Assembly (NCBI RefSeq): GCF_021341665.1
Contig: NZ_JAJTTH010000008.1
Location: 271,930 to 335,929, forward strand
Source of the DNA: Pseudomonas sp. Au-Pse12
GTDB taxonomy: Bacteria; Pseudomonadota; Gammaproteobacteria; Pseudomonadales; Pseudomonadaceae
DNA: 64,000 nt
Direction of reading: 5' to 3'
Each line of letters begins with the position of its first letter. Positions within the stretch are counted from its first letter, which is position 1. Positions 52,171-61,272 of the stretch are shown here, one piece after another. The position numbers were made by a program, and so were the translations under genes. Under the pieces are notes generated by a model that searched no databases, was not told where the DNA came from, and worked only from the letters and a program-made list of their open reading frames with translations.

Positions 52171-53727
52171 TTACAGGCCTGGGAGGCGCTGACGAATGTT
52201 GGCGACCAGGGCATCCAGGCTGCCGCTTTCGTTGGTTTCTACGCGTTTACTGCGCAGCAGTTCTTCGTCGGTCAGGGGCTCGCGAGTGGCTTGCTGGATG
52301 GCAATCACTTCCAGGGTAGCGTCTGAAGGATCGTTCTGATCCGCTTGGCGCTGGGCCAGCCAGCTGGCAACCACGGCTTCGGGGGCATTGCAATCGATGA
52401 TCAGGCAAGGTGTGCCGGTGGCTTCGGCTACCTTGGCGGCGGCATCGCGCTGGCTACGCTTGAGGTAGGTCGCATCGATCACTACCGGGAAACCGGCGCG
52501 CAGGATGGTCTCGGCAATTTCATGCAGGCGAGTGTAGGTAGCGTTGCTGGCTTCGCCGCTGTAGATGCCGGCATGTGGATCGTTGGGCACGTGCTGCTCA
52601 CCGAACAAGCGCTTGCGCTCTACGTCGGAGCGCAGGCGAACGGCGCCCAGGGCCTCCACCAGGCGCATGGCCACGTGGCTCTTGCCGACGGCCGAGATGC
52701 CCGAAGTGATGGCCAGGAAACGCGATGGAATAGTGCTGTAGCTCTCCGCCAGGTTGGCGTAGTTGCGGTATTGACGCAGGGTGGTGGCGCGCTGCACTGG
52801 AGTGGCATCGGCCGGCATGCTGAACAGGCTGACCTTGGCGCGCACCAGGGCACGATAGGCTTTGTAGAAGTTGAGCAGCTCCAGGCCCTGGTAATCGCCG
52901 GTCAGCTCCAGGTACTGGCTGATGAAGCGGCGCGCCAGGCTTTTCAGGCCGCGGTCTTCAAGGTCCATGGCGAGGAAGCCGGTGTCGGCGTAGACGTCGG
53001 TGAAGCGGAACGGTTCGTTGAATTCGATGCAGTCGAAAATCACTACCTTGCCGTCGATCAAGGTGGCGTTGCCCAGGTGGATATCACCATGACATTCACG
53101 AATGAAACCTTCGCTCTTGCGCTGGGCCAGCAACGACTTGAGGCGTTCAAAGCTGGCCTCGGCCCAGGCTTCCAGGGCGTCGAGCTGTTGCAGGTCGGCC
53201 TTGTCGCTGAGGAAAGGGCGGATCTGCTCGAAGTTCTGGCGCACAGGAGCCATGACACTTTCCGGAGTGCCGGCTTCGTGTGCGGCCGGAACCTTGGGCG
53301 CGCTGAGGTGGAAGTGGGCAATCTGCTTGGCCATCTCGTCAATGTGCGCAGTGGTCAGTTCGCCGTTGGCCTGCAGGGTGCTGAGCAGCTGGCTTTGTGG
53401 AAACTGGCGCATTTTCAGCGCGTACTCGATCACCGGACCAGCGCCGCCCAGTACCGGTGCCTCGGCGCTGCCAGTGATCGGCAGGACGTCCAGGTACAGG
53501 TCCTCGGTCAGGCGCTGGTTGAGGCGCAGCTCTTCGCCGCAGAAGTGCGCGCGAGCATCCAGGTGGGTGAAGTCAAGGAAGCCGAAGTTGACCGGTTTCT
53601 TCACTTTATAGGCAAAGGGACCGGTGAGCAGGACCCAGGAGATGTGAGTTTCGATGACCTGAAACCCGTCTACGGGATGAGGATACAAAGCGGGGTTTTG
53701 CAGGGCAGCGATCAGTGACTGGCTCAC
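52171..53727 (-). CDS. APH-like kinase fused to P-loop kinase
   Basis: A 518-residue two-domain protein. The N-terminal half resembles aminoglycoside/choline phosphotransferases with the catalytic CHGDIHLGN motif near residue 220 and the metal-binding DCIEFNE that follows. The C-terminal half is a P-loop kinase (Walker A GISAVGKS near 355). The start is GTG 53727, with AAGGATC upstream; the longer frame would run into the mrcB promoter. Such fusions are widespread in pseudomonads next to mrcB, but their substrate is unknown, and antibiotic resistance should not be assumed. Confidence 0.82.
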   Translation of the reverse strand: MSQSLIAALQNPALYPHPVDGFQVIETHISWVLLTGPFAYKVKKPVNFGFLDFTHLDARAHFCGEELRLNQRLTEDLYLDVLPITGSAEAPVLGGAGPVIEYALKMRQFPQSQLLSTLQANGELTTAHIDEMAKQIAHFHLSAPKVPAAHEAGTPESVMAPVRQNFEQIRPFLSDKADLQQLDALEAWAEASFERLKSLLAQRKSEGFIRECHGDIHLGNATLIDGKVVIFDCIEFNEPFRFTDVYADTGFLAMDLEDRGLKSLARRFISQYLELTGDYQGLELLNFYKAYRALVRAKVSLFSMPADATPVQRATTLRQYRNYANLAESYSTIPSRFLAITSGISAVGKSHVAMRLVEALGAVRLRSDVERKRLFGEQHVPNDPHAGIYSGEASNATYTRLHEIAETILRAGFPVVIDATYLKRSQRDAAAKVAEATGTPCLIIDCNAPEAVVASWLAQRQADQNDPSDATLEVIAIQQATREPLTDEELLRSKRVETNESGSLDALVANIRQRLPGL

Positions 53728-53828
53728 GGGCGATCCTTCTGAGTCGGGAAAATCGAGGGCGTCATTATGGCCGCTGGGCGCGCTAAGGCAAACCTCGGGT
53801 GGCGCATGTTGACGATGAATAAAGTGCG

Positions 53829-53834
53829 TATAAT
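53829..53834 (+). promoter_or_regulatory. -10 element immediately before mrcB
   Basis: A perfect TATAAT at 53829-53834, preceded by TTGACG at 53809-53814 (14-base spacer, shorter than ideal). Transcription would start near 53841, at or within two bases of the mrcB ATG (53843), and no Shine-Dalgarno sequence precedes it. Confidence 0.5.
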
Positions 53835-53842
53835 CCGCCGCC

Positions 53843-56164
53843 ATGACTCGTACCCGATCCCCCCGTTCTGCTAAAAAAACTCCGTCTGGTGGCCTGCGCC
53901 CCTGGCTGGGCTGGGCGCTCAAGCTCAGCCTGGTTGGTCTGGTGGTACTCGCCGGCTTTGCGGTTTACCTCGATGCTGTGGTTCAGGAAAAGTTCTCCGG
54001 CAAGCGCTGGACCATTCCGGCCAAGGTCTACGCGCGTCCGCTTGAGCTGTTCGTCGGACAAAAGCTCAGCAAGGACGATTTCCTCACGGAGCTCGATGCC
54101 CTGGGGTATCGCCGTGAAAGCGTCGCCAATGGCCCGGGCGCAGCCTCGGTCAATGGCAATACCGTGGACCTGAACACCCGTGGCTTCCAGTTCTATGAAG
54201 GCCTGGAGCAGGCCCAACCGGTGCGCGTGCGTTTCTCCGGCGACTATGTTGCAGAGCTGTCGGGCAGCAAGGGCGCGAAACTCGCGGTGGTGCGGTTGGA
54301 GCCGTTGCTGATCGGCGGGCTGTATCCGAAAAACCTTGAAGACCGGATTCTGATCAAGATCGATCAGGTTCCGCCTTACCTGCTGGAAACCCTGGTGGCG
54401 GTGGAAGACCGCGACTTCTATTCGCACTTCGGGGTGTCGCCCAAGTCGATTGCCCGTGCGATCTGGGTCAACACCTCGTCAGGCCAGATGCGACAGGGCG
54501 GTAGTACCCTGACTCAGCAGTTGGTGAAGAATTTCTTCCTGACCAACGAGCGCAGCCTGTCGCGCAAGCTCAATGAAGCGATGATGGCGCTGCTGCTGGA
54601 GCTGCACTACGACAAGCGCGAGATTCTCGAGGCCTATCTCAACGAGGTCTTTGTCGGTCAGGACGGCCAGCGTGCGGTGCACGGTTTCGGTCTGGCCAGC
54701 CAGTTCTTCTTCAGCCAGCCACTGTCCGAACTCAAGTTGCACCAAGTGGCGCTGTTGGTGGGGATGGTCAAAGGACCTTCCTATTACAACCCGCGACGCT
54801 ACCCGGAGCGTGCTTTGGAGCGACGCAACCTGGTGCTCGATCTGCTGGCGCAGCAGGGCGTGGCTACGCCCGAACAGGTGGAAGCGGCGAAGAAAATGCC
54901 GCTGGGCGTGACCAAGCGCGGCAGCCTGGCGGACAGTTCGTTCCCCGGCTTCCTTGACCTGGTCAAGCGCCAATTGCGTGAAGACTACCGCGACGAAGAC
55001 TTGACCGAGGAAGGGCTGCGGATCTTCACCAGTTTCGATCCGATCCTGCAGATGAAGGCCGAAGCCTCGGTCAATGACACCTTCAAGCGCCTGGCCGGGC
55101 GCAAGGGTTCGGAGGATGTCGAGGCGGCGATGGTGGTGACCAACCCGGAAACCGGCGAGGTGCAGGCCATGATCGGCAGTCGTCAGGCCAGTTTTGCCGG
55201 CTTCAACCGGGCGTTGGATGCGGTGCGTCCGATCGGCTCGCTGATCAAGCCGGCGGTTTACCTGACGGCCCTGGAAAAGCCCAGCCAGTACACCCTGACC
55301 AGTTGGCTGTCGGATGAAGCCTTTTCGGTGAAGGGCGCAGACGGCCAGGTATGGAAGCCGCAGAACTATGATCGGCGCTCCCACGGTACGGTTTTTCTGT
55401 ATCAGGGCCTGGCTCATTCCTACAACTTGTCCACCGCTCGACTCGGCCTGGAAGTGGGGGTGCCGAATGTCTTGAAGACCCTTGGGCGCTTGGGGGTTAC
55501 CCGCGAGTTCCCGGCCTTCCCATCGATGCTGCTGGGGGCGGGTGGCATGAGCCCGATGGAAGTGGCGACCATGTACCAGACGCTGGCCAATGGCGGTTTC
55601 AATACGCCGATGCGCGGGATTCGCAGCGTGTTGACCGCTGAAGGCGAGCCGCTCAAGCGTTATCCGTTCCAGATTCAGCAGCGCTTCGATGCCGGTTCGA
55701 TCTACCTGATTCAAAGCGCGATGCAGCGCGTGATGCGCGAGGGCACCGGCAGCTCGGTGTACAACGTGTTGCCCAAGACCCTGACGTTGGCGGGCAAGAC
55801 CGGTACCAGTAACGACTCCCGTGACAGCTGGTTCGCCGGTTTCAGCCAGGACCTGCTGGCGGTGGTCTGGCTGGGGCGTGACGATAACGGCAAGACACCT
55901 TTTACCGGCGCTACCGGTGCCTTGCAGGTATGGACCAGTTTCATGCGCAAGGCCGACCCGCTGCCGCTGGACATGCCGCAGCCTGACAACGTGGTTCAGG
56001 CCTGGGTCGATTCGCGTACAGGGCAGGGCTCCGATGCCAACTGTCCGGGGGCCGTGCAGATGCCGTATATTCGCGGCAGCGAACCGCCACCCGGCGCTTC
56101 TTGCGGTGGTGAAACCCCGGCAGGTAGCGATGTGATGGATTGGGTCAAAGGCTGGATGAACTAA
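53843..56164 (+). CDS. mrcB: Penicillin-binding protein 1B
   Basis: Bifunctional peptidoglycan synthase anchored in the inner membrane, 773 residues. A single membrane segment at about 22-45 is followed by the UB2H-like regulatory domain, the glycosyltransferase with catalytic Glu188 (VAVEDRDFYSHFG), and the transpeptidase with Ser466 in SLIK, the SYN motif and Lys652 in KTG. The start (MTRTRSPRSAKK) is conserved in pseudomonads. The next gene encodes its lipoprotein activator. Confidence 0.96.
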   Translation: MTRTRSPRSAKKTPSGGLRPWLGWALKLSLVGLVVLAGFAVYLDAVVQEKFSGKRWTIPAKVYARPLELFVGQKLSKDDFLTELDALGYRRESVANGPGAASVNGNTVDLNTRGFQFYEGLEQAQPVRVRFSGDYVAELSGSKGAKLAVVRLEPLLIGGLYPKNLEDRILIKIDQVPPYLLETLVAVEDRDFYSHFGVSPKSIARAIWVNTSSGQMRQGGSTLTQQLVKNFFLTNERSLSRKLNEAMMALLLELHYDKREILEAYLNEVFVGQDGQRAVHGFGLASQFFFSQPLSELKLHQVALLVGMVKGPSYYNPRRYPERALERRNLVLDLLAQQGVATPEQVEAAKKMPLGVTKRGSLADSSFPGFLDLVKRQLREDYRDEDLTEEGLRIFTSFDPILQMKAEASVNDTFKRLAGRKGSEDVEAAMVVTNPETGEVQAMIGSRQASFAGFNRALDAVRPIGSLIKPAVYLTALEKPSQYTLTSWLSDEAFSVKGADGQVWKPQNYDRRSHGTVFLYQGLAHSYNLSTARLGLEVGVPNVLKTLGRLGVTREFPAFPSMLLGAGGMSPMEVATMYQTLANGGFNTPMRGIRSVLTAEGEPLKRYPFQIQQRFDAGSIYLIQSAMQRVMREGTGSSVYNVLPKTLTLAGKTGTSNDSRDSWFAGFSQDLLAVVWLGRDDNGKTPFTGATGALQVWTSFMRKADPLPLDMPQPDNVVQAWVDSRTGQGSDANCPGAVQMPYIRGSEPPPGASCGGETPAGSDVMDWVKGWMN

Positions 56165-56180
56165 GCGATGAGGGTTTGAC

Positions 56181-56927
56181 GTGAACAAGTGGTGGGTTCC
56201 AGCTATTACAGCTTTGGCGTTGCTCAATGGTTGCGCCAGTGTGCAGCGCGGCTCCATTCCCGTCGTGGATTCCGGCACTGCCGTGTCCAACAGCGAGCGG
56301 ATTTCCGCTTCCGGAGGCTTTCGCCAGACGACTATCAAGCGCCCGGCGCAGGCTCAAGCACAGGCCATCCCGGAAGATTCCGGGGTAGTGGTGATGGTTC
56401 CGGGCGGTGGCGCAACAGCTTCTGCGCCGATCAGCAGCTCGCCTATTACGCCTGGGCCGGTCAGTTCCGGGCCTATTACTCCAGGTCCGGTGGACGGTTC
56501 CGGCTATCAGCCGGCACCGATCAATCAGGGCACCTACAACATGCCTTCCACGCCGAGCGGGATCCCTTCGGCGCGTGCCGGTGGCCTGTCTGCCGATGAG
56601 CAGCTGGACGGCCCGGTGCTGGCGTTGTTGACCACTGCGCAACAGCAGCAGTCCAGCGGGGATCTGAACGGTGCGTCTTCCAGCCTCGAGCGGGCGCAGC
56701 GTGTTGCTCCGCGTGAGCCACAGGTGTTGTACCGTCTGGCGCAGGTGCGCATGGCCCAGGGGGATGCTCCCCAGGCCGAACAGTTCGCCCGCCGTGGCCT
56801 GAGCTTCGCCAATGGTCGCCCCGATCTTCAGGCCAGCTTGTGGGAGCTGATTGCCCAGGCGCGTGAGAAGCAGGGTGATGCCGCCGGTGCTGCCCAGGCG
56901 CGTCAGAAAGCCCGAGTCTCGCTGTGA
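56181..56927 (+). CDS. lpoP: PBP1b activator lipoprotein LpoP
   Basis: A 248-residue lipoprotein starting at GTG 56181 with lipobox LNGC (Cys18). A Pro/Ser/Gly-rich linker follows with a duplicated PITPGPV unit (near residues 95-110), then a C-terminal TPR-like helical domain (about 150-245: ALLTTAQQQQSSGDLNGASS, RAQRVAPREPQVLYRLAQVR and so on). This matches LpoP, the P. aeruginosa outer membrane activator encoded next to PBP1b (mrcB/ponB). It takes the place of enterobacterial LpoB. Confidence 0.88.
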   Translation: MNKWWVPAITALALLNGCASVQRGSIPVVDSGTAVSNSERISASGGFRQTTIKRPAQAQAQAIPEDSGVVVMVPGGGATASAPISSSPITPGPVSSGPITPGPVDGSGYQPAPINQGTYNMPSTPSGIPSARAGGLSADEQLDGPVLALLTTAQQQQSSGDLNGASSSLERAQRVAPREPQVLYRLAQVRMAQGDAPQAEQFARRGLSFANGRPDLQASLWELIAQAREKQGDAAGAAQARQKARVSL

Positions 56928-57262
56928 TGGATGAGCGCTTTCCGAAGATCGCCGAACAGCTGCTGCTGATCGAGCGTGAATTGCGTGTGCAGGGCCTGTG
57001 GGACGAGGCTGTGCCCAGCGCTGAAGCGCTGGCCAGTACTCAACCTTTTGCCGTGGACACCCTGGAGTTCGAGCAATGGCTGCAGTGGATCTTCCTGCCA
57101 CGCATGAAGATGATTCTGGAGCAGGATTTGCCGCTGCCCAGCGCGTCCGGTATCCAGGAAATGGCTGAGATGGTGTTCTCCACTCGCCCGATGCAGGGGC
57201 GCGACCAGCAGTTGCGAGTCCTGCTCAAAGAGTTTGATCAACTCATCGTTGCTACCCGCTGA
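56927..57262 (+). CDS. yqcC: YqcC family protein
   Basis: A 111-residue small helical protein. ATG 56927 overlaps the lpoP stop by one base. The conserved block ALASTQPFAVDTLEFEQWLQWIFLPRM marks the YqcC family (DUF446), known next to tRNA pseudouridine synthase truC in enterobacteria. Function unknown. It is probably cotranscribed with lpoP. Confidence 0.88.
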   Translation: MDERFPKIAEQLLLIERELRVQGLWDEAVPSAEALASTQPFAVDTLEFEQWLQWIFLPRMKMILEQDLPLPSASGIQEMAEMVFSTRPMQGRDQQLRVLLKEFDQLIVATR

Positions 57263-57367
57263 ATCACGGCTGCCAGGTGCGCCTGGCAGTCGCTGTCTTT
57301 CCTCTCTTGCACTCCTGTTCTTGACACCTGAGGTCACCCCTTCAGCGGGCGCGTTCTTTCCTGCGTG

Positions 57368-57520
57368 CTACTTCTCGCGACGTCGTCCGATACGACGCAT
57401 GGCAATCTGGCAATAGGGCGCAGACGAAAGTCCGGCTTCGTATTTCTGAGAAGCTTGCTGAAGTTTGCGCAATTGAAGCGCAGACAGTTGTCGATTTTGG
57501 GTTTTTTCTTGCGTTCTCAT
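57368..57520 (-). CDS. Possible 50-residue basic protein
   Basis: An open frame from ATG 57520 to TAG 57368 encodes MRTQEKTQNRQLSALQLRKL... and ends IAMRRIGRRREK. It is basic and Gln-rich, with one cysteine, lying in the 580-base gap between yqcC and ilvI. There is no clear Shine-Dalgarno sequence, and codon use is not strongly pseudomonad. I do not recognise it; it may be a real small gene or chance. Confidence 0.3.
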   Translation of the reverse strand: MRTQEKTQNRQLSALQLRKLQQASQKYEAGLSSAPYCQIAMRRIGRRREK

Positions 57521-57660
57521 GCGCTTAGTTCGAATTAACTACATAGACGACTTGACTTGAAGAGGACGAAACAGAAGAATCCAAAGTCCGCTGTAGAGGG
57601 ACTGCCAGAAGCAGACCCACTCAGCAGATCATGAGGCGCACATCCGCGCCGAAGTGCTAC

Positions 57661-57780
57661 ACCCGCAACGCGTTACCTCGCGCTGGGTGGGAAAACCCCG
57701 CAACACTTTGGGGCGCTCCCAATACTTGCTCAGTCAGTGCTGACGTAGTCGGCGACCACCGTCGCTCATGCTCTGCTGAG
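57661..57780 (+). ncRNA. Structured leader upstream of ilvI (candidate cis-regulatory RNA)
   Basis: Three successive stem-loops. The first has ACCC/GGGT and CGCG/CGCG stems (57661-57688). The second has GGG/CCC and CCCC/GGGG (57689-57720). The third has CTCAG/CTGAG, CAG/CTG and inner GCGAC/GTCGC (57729-57780). They lie 66 bases ahead of the ilvI start in a gap that is not coding on the plus strand. Spacing and compactness suggest a regulatory leader for branched-chain amino acid synthesis. I do not assign it to a named family. Confidence 0.45.
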
Positions 57781-57845
57781 AAGTAAACCTATTAAGACCC
57801 GCTCCCTTTTGAGGGCGGTATTCTGGCGTTTTAGAGGTGAACAAC

Positions 57846-59570
57846 GTGGAGCTTTTATCTGGCGGTGAGATGCTCGTCCGCTTTTTGCGTGACGAAGGCG
57901 TCAAGTATATCTACGGGTACCCGGGTGGTGCTCTCCTTCATGTTTACGATGCCCTGTTCAAAGAACCGGAAGTGACCCACATCCTGGTTCGTCATGAACA
58001 AGCGGCAACCCATATGGCTGACGGCTATGCCCGTGCCACCGGTAAAGCCGGCGTGGTACTGGTGACTTCCGGCCCGGGCGCGACCAATGCCATTACCGGT
58101 ATTGCCACCGCCTATATGGACTCGATTCCAATGGTGATCATTTCCGGTCAGGTGCCTAGCACCATGGTCGGCACCGACGCGTTCCAGGAAACCGACATGA
58201 TCGGTATCTCCCGGCCGATCGTGAAGCACAGCTTCATGATCAAGCACGCTTCGGAAATCCCGGAAGTCATGAAGAAGGCGTTCTACCTGGCGCAATCCGG
58301 TCGTCCTGGCCCGGTGGTGGTCGATATCCCCAAGGACATGACCAATCCGGCTGAAAAGTTCGAATACGTTTTTCCCAAGAAAGCCAAGCTGCGCTCCTAC
58401 AGCCCAGCTGTTCGTGGTCACTCCGGGCAAATCCGCAAGGCGGCAGAAATGCTCCTGGCGGCCAAGCGTCCTGTGCTTTATGCCGGCGGCGGGGTGATCC
58501 TTGGCGGCGGTTCCGCACCGCTGACCGAACTGGCCAAGATGCTCAATCTGCCAGTGACCAATACCCTGATGGGCTTGGGTGCCTATCCGGGCACCGATCG
58601 GCAGTTCGTCGGTATGCTCGGCATGCACGGCAGCTACACCGCCAACCTGACCATGCACCACGCTGACGTGATCCTGGCTGTTGGCGCACGCTTTGATGAT
58701 CGGGTTATCAACGGTGCACCGAAGTTCTGCCCGAACGCCAAGATCATCCACGTCGATATCGACCCGGCTTCCATCTCCAAGACCATCAAGGCCGATGTGC
58801 CTATCGTGGGGCCAGTGGAGAGCGTGCTGACCGAAATGGTCGCGGCACTCAAGGAAATCGGCGAGACCCCGAACAAGGACACGGTGGCCAGCTGGTGGAA
58901 GCAGATTGACGAGTGGCGCGGTGATCGCGGCCTGTTCCCTTACGACAAGGGCGACGGCAGCATCATCAAGCCGCAGACCGTGATCGAGACTCTGTGCGAA
59001 GTGACCAAGGGCGATGCCTTTGTCACCTCCGACGTGGGTCAGCACCAGATGTTCGCCGCGCAGTATTACAAGTTCAACAAACCCAACCGCTGGATCAACT
59101 CCGGTGGCCTGGGCACCATGGGCTTCGGTTTCCCGGCGGCCATGGGCGTCAAACTGAGCTTTCCTGAGAATGATGTCGCCTGCGTCACCGGCGAAGGCAG
59201 TATCCAGATGAACATTCAGGAGCTGTCCACCTGCTTGCAGTACGGTCTGCCGGTCAAGATCGTCAACCTGAATAACGGTGTGCTGGGCATGGTGCGCCAA
59301 TGGCAGGACATGAGCTACGGCAGCCGCCACTCGCACTCCTACATGGAATCGCTGCCTGATTTCGTCAAGTTGGTTGAAGCCTATGGGCATGTGGGCATGC
59401 GCGTCACGGACCTGAAGGATCTGAAACCGAAGATGGAAGAGGCGTTCGCCATGAAGGATCGCCTGGTATTCCTCGATATCCAGGTTGATACCAGCGAGCA
59501 CGTCTACCCGATGCAGATCAAAGACGGCTCCATGCGCGATATGTGGCTGAGCAAGACGGAGCGTACTTAA
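57846..59570 (+). CDS. ilvI: Acetolactate synthase large subunit
   Basis: Catalytic subunit for the first common step of valine, leucine and isoleucine synthesis. The 574-residue protein is a thiamine-diphosphate enzyme: VKYIYGYPGGALLHVYDAL, catalytic glutamate in HEQAATHMADGYAR, FAD region in the middle, and ThDP motif GEGSIQMNIQEL near residue 455. GTG 57846 (VELLSGGEM) is preferred since TAGAGG lies about six bases upstream and the family starts there; GTG 57837 is an alternative. Confidence 0.95.
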   Translation: MELLSGGEMLVRFLRDEGVKYIYGYPGGALLHVYDALFKEPEVTHILVRHEQAATHMADGYARATGKAGVVLVTSGPGATNAITGIATAYMDSIPMVIISGQVPSTMVGTDAFQETDMIGISRPIVKHSFMIKHASEIPEVMKKAFYLAQSGRPGPVVVDIPKDMTNPAEKFEYVFPKKAKLRSYSPAVRGHSGQIRKAAEMLLAAKRPVLYAGGGVILGGGSAPLTELAKMLNLPVTNTLMGLGAYPGTDRQFVGMLGMHGSYTANLTMHHADVILAVGARFDDRVINGAPKFCPNAKIIHVDIDPASISKTIKADVPIVGPVESVLTEMVAALKEIGETPNKDTVASWWKQIDEWRGDRGLFPYDKGDGSIIKPQTVIETLCEVTKGDAFVTSDVGQHQMFAAQYYKFNKPNRWINSGGLGTMGFGFPAAMGVKLSFPENDVACVTGEGSIQMNIQELSTCLQYGLPVKIVNLNNGVLGMVRQWQDMSYGSRHSHSYMESLPDFVKLVEAYGHVGMRVTDLKDLKPKMEEAFAMKDRLVFLDIQVDTSEHVYPMQIKDGSMRDMWLSKTERT

Positions 59571-59572
59571 TC

Positions 59573-60064
59573 ATGCGGCACATCATTTCCTTGCTTCTGG
59601 AAAACGAACCGGGCGCTCTGTCTCGTGTAGTCGGTCTGTTCTCGCAGCGTAACTACAACATTGAAAGCCTGACCGTGGCACCGACCGAAGACCCGACTTT
59701 GTCGCGTTTGACCCTTACCACGGTTGGTCACGATGAGATCATCGAGCAGATCACCAAGAACCTGAACAAACTGGTTGAGGTGGTGAAGCTGGTGGACCTG
59801 TCGGAGAGTGCTCACATCGAGCGTGAGCTGATGTTGGTCAAGATCAAGGCTACTGGCGCCCAGCGCGCCGAGGTCAAGCGCACCACCGATATTTACCGCG
59901 GGCAGATCGTTGATGTCAGCGCTAGCGTGTATACCGTTCAATTGACCGGTACCAGCGACAAGCTCGACAGCTTCATTCAATCGATCGGCACCGCATCGAT
60001 TCTGGAAACCGTACGCAGTGGCGTCACCGGGATTGCCCGTGGCGACAAAGTACTGAGCATCTAA
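59573..60064 (+). CDS. ilvH: Acetolactate synthase small (regulatory) subunit
   Basis: Confers valine feedback inhibition and full activity on IlvI. The 163-residue protein begins MRHIISLLLENEPGALSRVVGLFSQRNYNIESL (an ACT domain), followed by a second conserved domain (ERELMLVKIKA and so on to GVTGIARGDKVLSI). It starts two bases after ilvI. Confidence 0.96.
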   Translation: MRHIISLLLENEPGALSRVVGLFSQRNYNIESLTVAPTEDPTLSRLTLTTVGHDEIIEQITKNLNKLVEVVKLVDLSESAHIERELMLVKIKATGAQRAEVKRTTDIYRGQIVDVSASVYTVQLTGTSDKLDSFIQSIGTASILETVRSGVTGIARGDKVLSI

Positions 60065-60109
60065 ACCAAATTAGCGAATGGCCGGAACGGCCTGATATAG
60101 GGGAAATTC

Positions 60110-61126
60110 ATGAAAGTTTTCTACGATAAAGACTGCGACCTGTCGATCATCCAGGGTAAGAAAGTTGCCATCATCGGCTACGGTTCCCAGGGCCACGCTC
60201 AAGCTTGCAACCTGAAAGACTCCGGCGTTGATGTGACTGTCGGCCTGCGCAAAGGCTCCGCTACCGTTGCCAAGGCAGAAGCCCACGGCCTGAAAGTGAC
60301 CGACGTTGCTGCAGCCGTTGCCGGCGCCGACCTGGTCATGATCCTGACCCCGGACGAATTCCAGTCCCAGCTGTACAAGAACGAAATCGAGCCGAATATC
60401 AAAAAAGGCGCCACCCTGGCCTTCTCCCACGGCTTCGCGATCCACTACAACCAGGTTGTACCGCGTGCCGACCTTGACGTGATCATGATCGCGCCGAAGG
60501 CTCCGGGCCACACCGTGCGTTCCGAGTTCGTCAAGGGCGGCGGTATCCCTGACCTGATCGCCATCTACCAGGACGCCTCCGGCAACGCCAAGAACGTTGC
60601 TCTGTCCTACGCAGCAGGCGTGGGCGGCGGCCGTACCGGCATCATCGAAACCACCTTCAAGGACGAGACTGAAACCGACCTGTTCGGCGAGCAGGCTGTT
60701 CTGTGTGGCGGTACCGTTGAGCTGGTCAAAGCGGGCTTTGAAACCCTGGTTGAAGCGGGCTATGCGCCAGAAATGGCCTACTTCGAATGCCTGCACGAAC
60801 TGAAACTGATCGTAGACCTCATGTACGAAGGCGGTATCGCCAACATGAACTACTCGATCTCCAACAACGCCGAGTACGGCGAGTACGTGACTGGCCCGGA
60901 AGTCATCAACGCCGAATCCCGTCAGGCCATGCGCAACGCTCTGAAGCGCATCCAGGACGGCGAATACGCCAAGATGTTCATCAGCGAAGGCGCTACCGGC
61001 TACCCATCGATGACCGCCAAGCGTCGTAACAACGCTGCTCACGGTATCGAAATCATCGGCGAGCAACTGCGCTCGATGATGCCGTGGATCGGTGCCAACA
61101 AAATCGTCGACAAAGCCAAGAACTAA
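60110..61126 (+). CDS. ilvC: Ketol-acid reductoisomerase (NADP+)
   Basis: Second step of branched-chain synthesis: rearranges and reduces acetolactate. The 338-residue class I enzyme has KKVAIIGYGSQGHAQACNLKDSG for NADPH binding (the GLRKGS loop follows), and the knotted C-terminal domain with DLFGEQAVLCGG and EMAYFECLHELKLIVDLMYEGG. GGGGAAA at 60100-60106 is the ribosome binding site. It lies 45 bases after ilvH. Confidence 0.97.
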   Translation: MKVFYDKDCDLSIIQGKKVAIIGYGSQGHAQACNLKDSGVDVTVGLRKGSATVAKAEAHGLKVTDVAAAVAGADLVMILTPDEFQSQLYKNEIEPNIKKGATLAFSHGFAIHYNQVVPRADLDVIMIAPKAPGHTVRSEFVKGGGIPDLIAIYQDASGNAKNVALSYAAGVGGGRTGIIETTFKDETETDLFGEQAVLCGGTVELVKAGFETLVEAGYAPEMAYFECLHELKLIVDLMYEGGIANMNYSISNNAEYGEYVTGPEVINAESRQAMRNALKRIQDGEYAKMFISEGATGYPSMTAKRRNNAAHGIEIIGEQLRSMMPWIGANKIVDKAKN

Positions 61127-61144
61127 GTTCGAGTCTTGTCAGGG

Positions 61145-61170
61145 AAAACGCGGCCTAGGCCGCGTTTTTT
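61145..61170 (+). terminator. ilvC Rho-independent terminator
   Basis: A 24-base perfect palindrome, AAAACGCGGCCT paired with AGGCCGCGTTTT (61145-61168), followed by TTCG. With A upstream and T downstream it can act in both directions. Confidence 0.9.
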
Positions 61171-61272
61171 CGTTTGGACGGGTAGGTTCTGGTATAAAGC
61201 TGGATCCTTTGTGGCCGAATCGCGGCCCTGAGTATCTGTCGAAACTTTTCACACCGTTGCAAGGTATTGTCC

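Noticed and set aside
52171..53727. Aminoglycoside resistance gene
   Set aside because: The APH-like motif is present, but the fusion with a P-loop kinase and its conserved core-genome position argue against an acquired resistance enzyme.
57631..57786. 51-codon plus-strand frame before ilvI as leader peptide
   Set aside because: It contains few Val, Leu or Ile codons, so it does not look like a branched-chain attenuator peptide, and the region forms strong hairpins instead.
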